From: Rugalucina vietnamica
Taxonomy: Eukaryota; Mollusca; Bivalvia; Lucinida; Lucinidae
Direction of reading: 5' to 3'
Assembly (NCBI GenBank): GCA_964017185.1
Contig: OZ024875.1
Coordinates: 25,925,456-25,989,455, forward strand
DNA length: 64,000 nt
The notes beneath the pieces are model-generated. The model did no database searches. It had not been told where the DNA came from and saw only the letters and a list, made by a program, of their open reading frames with translations. A program made the translations under genes and the position numbers. Below, piece by piece: positions 34,163 to 43,634 of the stretch; the stretch's first letter is position 1, and each line of letters begins with the position of its first letter.

Positions 34163-34321
34163 AATTGTAAAATGTTAATTGTTTATTACATTTTTCGCTG
34201 GTCCATCATGTTATTTGTAAAATGTTAAAAGCAAAGTGTTTAATGTTAATTGTTAATTGCATTTTACGCCGGTCCGTCATGCTAATTGTAAAATGTTAAA
34301 TGTAAAATGCTGTTTGTTAAT

Positions 34322-36873
34322 TATAGCCCCGCTTTGAAAAAGTGGGGCTATACTGGATTCGCCCTGTCCTTCCATCGTTCTGTCCTTCCGTTATTCCGTC
34401 ATTCCGTTATTCCGTTATTCCGTCCATAATTCTGTTACCACTCATAACTTGAGAACCAGTTGTAAGACTTTAACCAAATTTGGCATATGCATCAATATTG
34501 ACAATATTAACTTATGTATAAATGCATGTCAGTTTCCCCAAATTTGCATAAGAGTTATTGCCCTTGGATGGCCCTATATTGACATCAGAATTTCGTTTCC
34601 GCTCAATATCTTGAGAACGAATTGACAGAATCCGACCAAATTTTGTATGCACATCATCATTGACAAGATCTATCTTGGGATTGTTACCCGTCATTTTTCG
34701 CAAAATTTTGACGGAGTTACGGCCCTTGATTGACGTCAGAATTTAGTTTCCGCTCAATATCTTGAGAACGAATTGACAGAATCCAACCAAATTTTGTGTG
34801 CACATCAACATTGACAAGATCTAGCTTGGGATTGTTACCCGTCATTTTTCGCAAAATTTTGACGCAGTTACGGCCCTTAATTGACGTCAGAATTTCGTTT
34901 CCGCTCAATATCTTGAGAACGAATTGACAGAATCAGACCAAATTTTGTGTGCACATCAACATGACAAGATCTAGCTTGGGATTGTTACCCGTCATTTTTC
35001 GCAAAATTTTGACGGAGTTACGGCCCTTAATTGGCGTCAGAATTTTGTTTCCGCTCAATATCTTGAGAACGACTTAACAGAATTAGACCAAATTTTGTAT
35101 GCACGTCATCATTGAAAAGATCTAGCTTGGGATTGTTACCAGTCATTTTTCGAAAAATTTTGACGGAGTAACGGCCCTTGATTGACGTCAGAATTTCATT
35201 TCCGCTCAATATCTTGAGAACGAATTGACAGAATCCGACCAAATTTTGTATGCACATCATCATTGACAAGATCTAGCTTGGTATTGTTACCGGTCATTTT
35301 TCGCAAAATTTTGACGGAGTTACAGCCCTTGATTGACGTCAGAATTTCATTTCCGCTCAATATCTTGAGAACAAATTGACAGAATCCGACCAAATTTTGT
35401 GTGCACATCAACATTGACAAGATCTAGCTTGGGATTGTTACCCGTCATTTTTCGCAATATTTTGACGGAGTTACGGCCCTTAATTGACGCCAGAATTTCA
35501 TTTCCGCTCAATATCTTGAGAACGAATTGACAGAATCCGACCAAATTTTGTGTGCACATCAACATTGACAAGATCTAGCTTGGGATTGTTACCCGTCATT
35601 TTTCGAAAAATTTTGACGGAGTAACGGCCCTTGATTGACGTCAGAATTTCATTTCCGCTCAATATCTTGAGAACGAATTGACAGAATCCGACCAAATTTT
35701 GTATGCACATCATCATTGACAAGATCTAGCTTGGGATTGTTACCGGTCATTTTTCGCAAAATTTTGACGGAGTTACAGCCCTTGATTGACGTCAGAATTT
35801 CATTTCCGCTCAATATCTTGAGAACAAATTGACAGAATCCGACCAAATTTTGTGTGCACATCAACATTGACAAGATCTAGCTTGGGATTGTTACCCGTCA
35901 TTTTTCGCAAAATTTTGACGGAGTAACGGCCCTTAATTGACGCCAGAATTTCATTTCCGCTCAATATCTTGAGAACGAATTGACAGAATCTGACCAAATT
36001 TTGTATACACGTCATCATTGACAAGATCTAGCTTGGGATTGTTACCCGTTTTTTTTTCGCAAAATTTTGACGGACTTACGGCCCTTGATTGACTTCAGAA
36101 TTTCGTTTCCGCTAAATATCTTGAGAACGAATTGACAGAATCGAACCAAATTTTGTATGCACGTCATCATTGACAAGATCTAGCTTGGGATTGTTACCCG
36201 TCATTTTTCACAAAATTTTGACGGAGTTACGGCCCTTGATTGACGTCAGAATTTCGTTTCCGCTCAATATCTTGAGAACGAATTGACAGAATCCGACCAA
36301 ATTTTGTATGCACGTCATCATTGACAAGATCTAGCTTGGGATTGTTACCGGTCATTTTTCGCAAAATTTTGACGGAGTTACAGCCCTTGATTGACGTCAG
36401 AATTTCGTTTCCGCTCAATATCTTGAGAACAAATCGACAGAATCCGACAAAATTTTGTGTGCACATCAACATTGACAAGATCTAGCTTGGGATTGTTACC
36501 CGTCATTTTTCACAAAATTTTGACGGAGTTACGGCCCTTAATTGACGTCAGAATTTCATTTCCGCTCAATATCTTGAGAACGAATTGACAGAATCCGACC
36601 AAATTTTGTATGCACGTCATCATTGACAAGATCTAGCTTGGGATTGTTACCCGTCTTTTTTCGCAAAATTTTGACGGAGTTATGGCCATTTATTGAGGTC
36701 AGAATTTCATTTCCGCTCAATATCTTGAGAACGAATTGACATAATCAGACCAAATTTTGTGTGCGCATCAATTTTGACGAGATCTAGCTTGTGATAGTTA
36801 CCTGTCATTGTTTTTTCACCCTGCAAAAAAGCTGAGAAGCGGGGCTATAGTCAGATTCTCTGACAATTCTAGT
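34322..36873 (+). mobile_element. non-autonomous Helentron-like element, copy 2 (151-bp tandem array)
   Basis: Starts TATAGCCCCGCTTTGAAAAA, holds about fifteen 151-bp units, then AAGCGGGGCTATA, the hairpin GTCAGA-TTC-TCTGAC (36850-36864) and AATTCTAGT. Left flank GTTAAT and right flank TGTTAATTGC join to the uninterrupted host repeat, showing insertion between T and T with no duplication. Opposite orientation to copy 1. Part of the array shows a 453-bp (three-unit) higher-order repeat. The 60-84-codon minus-strand frames here are products of the repeat, not genes. Confidence 0.8.
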
Positions 36874-37093
36874 TGTTAATTGCATTTTTCGTCGATCTGT
36901 CATGCTAAGTGTGAAAAGTTAAATGTTAATTGCATTTTAAGCCGGTCCGTTACAATTAGCATGACCGACTGGCGTAAAATGCAATTAACAATTAATATTT
37001 AACATTTTACAATGTTTACATTAACATTAAAAATGCAATGAACAATAAGCATTTAGCATTTTACAATTAGCATGACAGACCGGCGTTCCATAC

Positions 37094-37562
37094 ATATCGT
37101 TGACAAAACCTCTTAACTGCAAAAAAAAAACAAATTTTTCAGGAGAAGCAAAAAACTAAAACTTGTACATAAATGATATATAATTGTGCATGTTTACAAA
37201 TTGTCGTATATACAAAACTTGATAAATGAAAGCTAGAAGCAGATTCTTATGATGAATTAAAGAATGCATTTATGAGAAATCATACATATGCAACTTTTGC
37301 ATATCTAAAAGATAAAGATTTTCTTGTATTTAAATTTTTTGAAATTGCATATACGAGGTTTTGTCACCTTTTTTCTTCAAGTCGGTTTACCATTTGTAGT
37401 CACGAGGTTTTGTAAGGTCATCGAAAAACTAACTTCCCATTGGACATAACCTACAAGGCTTTGTCACAAGCTGAATTTGAATGTTTTGAATCGCGCCATG
37501 TGAAAAAACAATTTTTTGAAAAAAGTGCAGTTACGAGGTTTTGTCAACGAGCCAACGATATA
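37094..37562. mobile_element. TIR element, ATATCGTTGACAAAACCTC ends
   Basis: ATATCGTTGACAAAACCTCT and its inverse (GAGGTTTTGTCAACGAGCCA then ACGATATAT) bound 470 bp. The motif ACGAGGTTTTGTCA recurs inside (about 37350, 37401, 37530). No coding. Confidence 0.65.
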
Positions 37563-38673
37563 TAACAAATGATTGTTTAGTGATGTTTACCCAACATTTA
37601 TTGAGGCCTCTGTTCCATAGTGGTTAACCCACTGAAAAGCCAAATAGGGAGATTTACTCTCTGAAAAAGGGAGAATAATTAAACAAGGAAGGAAATTCTT
37701 GACCTCAAATAGGGAGATTTGAAATAGGGAGGTGAATAAGTTATATAGGGAAATTTTGAAATTCCAAATAGGGAGATTTGCTCCAAAACAGGGCAATCCC
37801 TCTGAAATAGGGAGATAGCACATGTATGCACTTGCCTTGTATTTTTTTAACCAGGGGTTGTAGGTTCCATCTCGGATTCCTCCAGTTTTTTTGATTGAGA
37901 CTTTAAATTTTTGTCCTGTCTTGTATCATGTGTGTAAGACCCTGTTCTCACTAGTTTAATGAAACATACCAACTATTGCTCAAAGACGAGAAAAATATAT
38001 GAAACAAATGAAATTGCTAAATTTTATTGTGCATTGTTTTTCAGTACTACAGGTACATGTACACGAACCTTCTACAGACGAGTTGTTTATTCTTTTTGAA
38101 AGTTTTTTAGTAGTATTACCTTTCTTAAACTATAAAATCACAATATTATGTCTTCATTATATGTCTTCATTGTCATGTGTTATATTAAACTCTATTCAGT
38201 CTGTCATAATACTTTCATGATTCATGAAATCTTATCAAGTAACAAGTTTAAATTTGCTTTGATAGCCATTTATATTTAATTATGTTTGTGGACAATATCT
38301 TAGTGATACACACATACATGTATGGTATGCAGTATACATGTCCTTATTTTAAACTCAAAGAGTAGGCAATTAATTAAGCTCATGGTAGGAGTACAGCAAA
38401 CCAAGAACTTTTTAAGGATGGCCTTATCTTAGCCCAATATCAGAGTAGACTTATGTCACAGATATACCGTTATACATATGAATGAAATGAATGTATTTGA
38501 CCAATAGGAACAGGCGTGCCATTCGTATTTATAACAGTAAATCTGTGACGAGTCTACCACGATCATCCGCGATCTATACATGTTTGACATCAACAGTGTC
38601 AGTTCTACATACTAAAATAGTCTGTCGGACTGCAATATTTACCTCTGCATTGTTGTGATGCTTCAACCTGGTT
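37563..38673. other. no recognised gene; GGGAGATTT-rich stretch
   Basis: 37640-37830 repeats AAATAGGGAGATTT-like words, a low-copy simple motif shared weakly with 16610-16670. The rest is unassigned AT-rich intron sequence. Confidence 0.4.
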
Positions 38674-38998
38674 CACGGGGACCCAACTGTTAATCGTGAT
38701 TATTGATGCGATGTGGAATGTTAATGCATGCTATTATAAAGTTTCGTATGCGTCGGCGAGATCGTTACGAATGCGACGTTCCACATCCTCTGCACTTGGA
38801 CCGTAGGCATCACATGTTTTGCTCTCGTGAAAATAAACAACACCGAGTTTGCAAAATCAGCGTCCACTTTGATCTGCAAAATTCTTCTATGTTCCCACTT
38901 GAAGTCAATTGGAATACTTATGACCTGTAGATACAATTTTGCCATGGGAACTCTTTACATTCTTAAATTCCTTTTGTTTTTCTTTGTCTTGGTCGTTT
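38674..38998 (-). repeat. left copy of a 240-350-bp inverted pair
   Basis: Read on the minus strand this matches 45745-46092: GACAAAGAAAAACAAAAGGA, GGCAAAATTGTATCTACAG, CCAATTGACTTCAAGTGGGA and AACATTCCAC...GGGTCCCCGTG occur in the same order. A 45-bp stretch present in the right copy is missing here after CTACAG. Its nature is unknown: a diverged TE or a captured exon fragment. Confidence 0.65.
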
Positions 38999-39274
38999 TG
39001 TATGCATCGAAGATGAAGGTATGCACTATAAGAATGAGTCATGGAAGAATTATCATTTTTGTTGTGCTCTTTCAAAAATTATTGTTTTTAGGTGCAGTTG
39101 CGAGGCAGTTTTCCATTGGAATGGTGTGTTATACAAGAACAGCGATCAACTATGGTTATTTCATTGCATTAACAAGAAGCACTTTTAACCCTCGGCCTTG
39201 GGCTCAAACAACTTTCTCCAGCCTCTACAAGTAATAATACAGTATAAAAACCATGGTTGACCCCTTTAACATAC

Positions 39275-39765
39275 AGGCCACCTTCGCTTTCTCAAACTCG
39301 GTTGTCTCGAAAACCCCACTTATGTTGAATCGCTTCCTCATTCCCAAGCATCTCTTCCTATATGTTATTGTATTTCAACATTGCTTATATCGAACTCGGT
39401 TATGACGAAAACTCGGCTATGTTGAAGTGAAAGTTCGCTCCCCATAGAAAAAAAGAACCATTAGTTTCACCCTTCCTGTGTCGAACTTCAAAGTCAAAAA
39501 TAGGTGTCTGTCGATTTGATATCTACTAACAACCTTTCATCACAGGAATTGTTAAAGAACGTTTTGACATCATGTGTCAGGTCAGGGAATATACGTTTGA
39601 AATCACAATCAACGGGGTTAACATGGTGGAAACCCAAATGAGAACCACCGAAAGAGTTGAGATTTTTATGAACTTTGGCTGGTCTCAATTTGCTTATCTC
39701 AAACTTCAGAAAACTCGAAGTAGTTTCTCCATTCCCCTTGATTTCGAGATAGCGAAGGTGGCCTG
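39275..39765. mobile_element. 491-bp MITE, CAGGCCACCTTCGCT ends, TA target
   Basis: TIRs CAGGCCACCTTCGCTTTCTC / GAGATAGCGAAGGTGGCCTG with TA on both sides (39273-39274, 39766-39767). AACTCGGTT/CTCGAAA words recur internally. Likely Tc1/mariner-type, non-coding. Confidence 0.75.
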
Positions 39766-39927
39766 TATATCTAAAAATATTTATTGAAGAAAATGCATCA
39801 CTGTCTCCATATCGCAACATTTGCTATTTTATTTTACTAGCGAAGGTGGCCTGTATATCTAAAAATATTTATTGAAGAAAATGCATCACTGTCTCCATAT
39901 CACAACATTTGCTATTTTATTTTACTG
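39753..39927 (+). repeat. 88-bp tandem duplication
   Basis: CGAAGGTGGCCTGTATATCT through TTTGCTATTTTATTTTACT occurs at 39753 and again at 39841 with about one difference. It spans the right end of the MITE and the sequence leading into the Penelope-like element, so it arose after the MITE inserted. Confidence 0.9.
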
Positions 39928-39978
39928 AACCAAGTATGCTCTGCACATCAACAAAAAGTCAGAGAAATTGGCACAGAA

Positions 39979-40619
39979 ATGGAATCCCTTAGAGATGTTC
40001 TCAAGAGCAAATCTGATGATGAATATATTTCTGAATTTGACCAGAAAATATTTGAAAAGACAGAAAAGAAAAAGAACTCTATTCTTGAAACGCAGAATAA
40101 GAAACTTCAGTGCCTTCAAGCGAAGGACAAAAATCAACCTGAGGATACCCTAAACACAGAATCTGAGAGGCCCAGTTCTAAACAAACTCAGAAGAAAAGA
40201 AAAAGACAAAACAAAAAGGGTAAATCTAAACCAAAAAACAAAGCAACCTACCAATAGAATGCAACAAAATGCACAGAAACAAATAATGCAAGAAGCAATC
40301 AAACTGGTGTTAAAATAACCAATAAACAAACCAAGAATCATCCAAAACCACGGTCTGAACAGCCATCATCGAATCAGCCAAAAAACTCCCCAACCCCTGG
40401 CACAAAGAAGACATATGCAGAGGCCACAAAGAAGGGGCTGGAGATGAATATGCACGAGACCCTTGTCAATCTTCTATCAACTGTGAAGACCCTGCTGGAG
40501 AAAAACCAACCAATAATTCCAGGAGGCGGAACAGACGATTCATCCGTAAATCCGATCAAAACAAATGGAGGAAGGAGAAGAAAAGAAAACAAAAGATTCG
40601 GCGAGGGAAAGAAACAGTA
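39979..40619 (+). pseudogene. Penelope-like element ORF1 (basic protein), one in-frame TAG
   Basis: The frame from ATG 39979 reads MESLRDVLKSKSDDEYISEF and then a Lys/Glu/Gln-rich coiled-coil-like stretch. It is stopped by TAG at 40255-40257 and continues in the same frame without another stop to TAA near 40617, including KKTYAEATKKGLEMNMHETL and a basic C-terminus (GGRRRKENKRFGEGKKQ). About 213 codons in total, 92 before the TAG. Its 3' half overlaps the RT frame at -1, and an in-phase A_AAA_AAC heptamer lies at 40380-40386. The function is unknown; high basic content suggests nucleic-acid binding. The TAG may be a mutation in this copy. Confidence 0.55.
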
Positions 40620-42860
40620 AAGAATTTATCAAACAGAAAGCTAACAGACAGTGTCTATATTCTCCTCGGAAAAGGTTTGAAATTTTGTCCAAAACCAAAA
40701 TCACATGACAAAATCAAACTTGCTGCAGAAACATTTAATTACACTCGTAGACTAAGACTCAAGGAATATTTTTATGAAAAAAATACTGATAAAGATGGTG
40801 TCTCAGAATCAAACATGTATAAACAAATGCCATTTTTTAATAAGAAAGTATCAACATTTATTCCACCGAGCGGCCGCGATACCTATTTGGATTTCTACAT
40901 TGAAGCAGTTACACAAGAAATTCTCCAAGCAAGCCCTAAACAAACAGTCTACAGTAATATTTCCAAAGAGGAGATGAATTCACTGCGCTCACTTAGCCAA
41001 GATGATTCAATTGTGATAAAAAAGGCTGACAAGTCAAATATGATTATAATATTGAACAAAACAGACTATATCAAGGAGGTTGAACATCAATTAACTGATG
41101 AAAAATATTATACTGAATTAGAGGAAAATCCATCTAAAGCAATTGAACAGAACATTTTTGACTGTATCAATAAGATCAGTGAAACAAACAGTGCTGTAGA
41201 GCGTGAATTTGATCCCATTCCAAACCATGTACGTGTTCCACAATTCTACATACTACCTAAAACTCATAAACAGTATCAGGACCATTTACCAATTGGATAT
41301 CCTGGACGCCCTATTGTATCAGCGTGTAACAGCTACACAGAAAATATTTCTAAATACATTGATTACATTTTGCAACCATATATGAAATCTTTACCATCAT
41401 TTGTTAAAGATACTACAGACTTTATTTGCAAAATAAAATCTGTCCCCAAGTTAAAACAAAATTCATTGCTCGTCACACTTGATGTTACCTCCCTATATAC
41501 AAACATTCCCCATGAGGATGGAATAGAAGCTTGTAAATACTTTTTAAACCAAGATAAAAGCATCAGTCGACTATCACCTGATGAAATCTGTAGTCTTATT
41601 AAACTGACACTTGAGAATAACCATTTTCAATTCAATGATAAAAACTACATTCAGAAGCTTGGAACAGCAATGGGAAGTTCTATGGCTCCAGCGTACGCAT
41701 CACTCTTCATGGGTAAACTTGAAAAAGACTTCATAGAACAGTGTTCATTGACACCGACAGTATGGCTTCGTTTCTTGGATGACATCTTCATGATCTGGGA
41801 CCATTCATTAGCTGAACTGGAAGATTTTATAAACCGCTTGAACAGTTTTCATCCAACTATCAAATTCACACACACAGTATCTGATACAAGTGTGAGTTTT
41901 CTGGATGTTAACATATCCAAAAATGTGGACAGTACATTATCCACAGATATTCACATCAAATCAACGGACGTTCACCAGTACTTGCATTTTTCTTCGTGTC
42001 ACCCGAGAAAATGTAAGGAAAGTATACCATACAGTCAAGCAAAACGGTTCCGGCGAATAATATCTGATGATAACAGCTTCCAAGGATCACTAGATGAACT
42101 CAAGGGACATTTCCTTAAGAGGCAGTATCCAGAAAAGGTCATTGACTCGGCATTCCAAAAGATATCATCACAGACACAGGATGAAGCCTTAGTGAATTCT
42201 GATGTGAAAGATAAAGCTAAGAACATTATTCCATTTGTTGTACCATACAACATTTCACTGCCAAATCTTGGTTTAACAATAAACAAGTACTGGGACCTAT
42301 TTAATTTATCAAGTAAAGAAAGTCTAAACTTTCTTCACAATCATACGCCAGTTATAGCCTTTAAAAGAGCTAAAAATCTTCAAGACTGTTTAACACATTC
42401 AATTTTGAATAAGCCCAATGAAAGTAGCCAGTCTACAAAATGTAATAGACGCCGATGCACACACTGTAGTTCCATTATAGAAAGTACTCATTTTACCAGT
42501 ACAAACACTAATGAAACATTTAACTTACATTTTAGCAGTGACTGTAGATCAAAGGACGTTATTTACATGATAACGTGCAAAAAGTGCAAAAAACAGTATA
42601 TTGGTCAAACGCATCAGTTAGTGTCTAACCGTATGAACAGTCATAAATTCGACATTAGAAATATGAGTGATCCAAGTTTCTCAACAAATGTTGCGATTCA
42701 CTTCAATTCTAATGGACATTCAATTGAAGATTTTTCTTTTATGCCAATTGATTATGTTTCTAATAACATGAATAGACTGCTCAAAGAGACGTATTGGATT
42801 CACAAACTAGATACTTTATATCCTAAAGGTCTAAATGCTAAAGTGCTTTACAAAATATAA
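40359..42860 (+). CDS. Penelope-like element reverse transcriptase with C-terminal GIY-YIG-type domain
   Basis: Open from after a TGA at 40356-40358 to 42860, with no ATG before the conserved NLSNRKLTDSVYILLGKGLK start region, so it is probably expressed by frameshift or from a lost start. RT motifs: FYILPKTHK, GRPIVSACNSYTENISKYID, LVTLDVTSLYTNIPHEDGI, AMGSSMAPAYASLFMG and WLRFLDDIFMIW (catalytic DD). The C-terminal part has paired cysteines (RRRCTHC), then DVIYMITCKKCKKQYIGQTH and a downstream R-x6-H, matching the GIY-YIG nuclease of Penelope-like elements in degenerate form. About 730 residues from the conserved start region, close to the family norm. No internal stop. Same strand as CaMKI. 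Confidence 0.92.
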   Translation, partial: TAIIESAKKLPNPWHKEDICRGHKEGAGDEYARDPCQSSINCEDPAGEKPTNNSRRRNRRFIRKSDQNKWRKEKKRKQKIRRGKETVKNLSNRKLTDSVYILLGKGLKFCPKPKSHDKIKLAAETFNYTRRLRLKEYFYEKNTDKDGVSESNMYKQMPFFNKKVSTFIPPSGRDTYLDFYIEAVTQEILQASPKQTVYSNISKEEMNSLRSLSQDDSIVIKKADKSNMIIILNKTDYIKEVEHQLTDEKYYTELEENPSKAIEQNIFDCINKISETNSAVEREFDPIPNHVRVPQFYILPKTHKQYQDHLPIGYPGRPIVSACNSYTENISKYIDYILQPYMKSLPSFVKDTTDFICKIKSVPKLKQNSLLVTLDVTSLYTNIPHEDGIEACKYFLNQDKSISRLSPDEICSLIKLTLENNHFQFNDKNYIQKLGTAMGSSMAPAYASLFMGKLEKDFIEQCSLTPTVWLRFLDDIFMIWDHSLAELEDFINRLNSFHPTIKFTHTVSDTSVSFLDVNISKNVDSTLSTDIHIKSTDVHQYLHFSSCHPRKCKESIPYSQAKRFRRIISDDNSFQGSLDELKGHFLKRQYPEKVIDSAFQKISSQTQDEALVNSDVKDKAKNIIPFVVPYNISLPNLGLTINKYWDLFNLSSKESLNFLHNHTPVIAFKRAKNLQDCLTHSILNKPNESSQSTKCNRRRCTHCSSIIESTHFTSTNTNETFNLHFSSDCRSKDVIYMITCKKCKKQYIGQTHQLVSNRMNSHKFDIRNMSDPSFSTNVAIHFNSNGHSIEDFSFMPIDYVSNNMNRLLKETYWIHKLDTLYPKGLNAKVLYKI

Positions 42861-42981
42861 TTCAACTTTTTATTGGTACTTTACTGTTGTTTCCATTTTA
42901 CATGTTTTATATTATAGGATCTAATTTCTATGGAAATAATTGCATCATTGTATTACTGTAGTTTCCATAAATGAATAAATG

Positions 42982-43265
42982 CCCCCCCCCCCCTTTTTTT
43001 ATCCATTATATTATTTACTTAACTATCTATTTATTTTATTTATACAAATTATTATTACTATTATTTTTTATAATTATTTTATTTATTTATTTATTCATTT
43101 ATTTATTTATTATTTTTTATTTTTTACTCATTCATTCATTTTTTATTTATTTTTATTTTATTTTATTTATTTATTTTTTTTTATTTATTTATTTATTTAT
43201 TTTTATTTATTTATTTATTTATTTACTTATTATTTATTTATCTATTTATTTATTCATTTATTTGT
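42982..43265. repeat. poly-C plus (TTTA)n low-complexity tract
   Basis: Twelve C residues, then about 260 bp dominated by TTTA/ATTT units. Frames through it are meaningless. Confidence 0.95.
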
Positions 43266-43344
43266 GGAAGGTATGGTAATACTTTTTGATCCAGTTATGG
43301 TATCAATGTACTTTCAAAACTTTAGCATTTACTGTGTTCCATAA

Positions 43345-43410
43345 CGTCAACGTCATTTTGGCGTTTTCCAATAACGTCAACGTCATTTTGGCGTTTTTAC
43401 ATCACTTCCT
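43345..43410. repeat. 32-bp tandem pair CAACGTCATTTTGGCG
   Basis: Two copies of ATAACGTCAACGTCATTTTG followed by GCGTTTT in direct order, with further shorter CATTTTGGCG echoes to 43440. Confidence 0.7.
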
Positions 43411-43424
43411 GCTAAATTCACCTA

Positions 43425-43634
43425 ATTTTGGCGTTTTTGCTGTCATTTCCTGTTATTTCTATCTGATGAAGGGAGTAATCCCGAAACATACATAGATAAT
43501 ATATCTTTCCTTAGACCTGAGCAAGCGGGATTTTGGCGTTTTTGCTGTCATTTCCTGTTATTTCTATCTGATGAAGGGAGTAATCCCGAAACATACATAG
43601 ATAATATATCTTTCCTTAGACCTGAGCAAGCGGG
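43425..43634 (+). repeat. 105-bp tandem duplication at the 5' edge of LINE E
   Basis: Units 43425-43529 and 43530-43634 are identical as far as I can see, from ATTTTGGCGTTTTTGCTGTC to CTTAGACCTGAGCAAGCGGG. The length is divisible by 3, so the LINE frame is preserved through it. Confidence 0.9.

Larger units (their letters stand above)
32363..37090. mobile_element. composite element with CGCCGGTCCGTCATGC termini
   Basis: The left end (32363) GGAACGCCGGTCCGTCATGC and the right end (37090) GCATGACAGACCGGCGTTCC-type sequence are inverted. Adjacent bases repeat AATTGTAAAATGTTAAATG and GTTAATTGTTAATTGCATTT several times. Two other elements inserted into this AT-rich repeat: 32443-34162 (AATT duplication) and the Helentron-like copy at 34322-36873. 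The remaining host element is only about 450 bp. Confidence 0.65.
39930..42970 (+). mobile_element. Penelope-like retroelement (PLE)
   Basis: Comprises ORF1, RT/GIY-YIG ORF and a short 3' UTR. The ends are not sharply defined. No long pseudo-LTR is obvious, unless the 88-bp tandem repeat at 39753-39927 is part of it. Confidence 0.7.

Noticed and set aside
38827-39234. 135-codon frame rich in hydrophobic residues
   Set aside because: It runs across the inverted-pair copy into unrelated AT-rich DNA. No signal of a real membrane protein beyond AT-biased codons.
40250-40262. TAG in Penelope ORF1 as a programmed readthrough site
   Set aside because: The context CAA-TAG-AAT does not match the best-known readthrough signals. 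A simple nonsense mutation in one copy is more likely.
42971-43344. Long Ile/Tyr/Leu/Phe-rich frames
   Set aside because: Translation of a (TTTA)n low-complexity tract.
43452-43500. Hammerhead-ribozyme-like core CTGATGA-(GGGA...TCCC)-GAAA, present twice (also near 43560)
   Set aside because: Stem I (TCTAT/ATAGA) leaves only five bases after GAAA, too few for a stem III and cleavage site. The stretch is also in frame with the LINE RT. Two copies exist only because of the 105-bp duplication.
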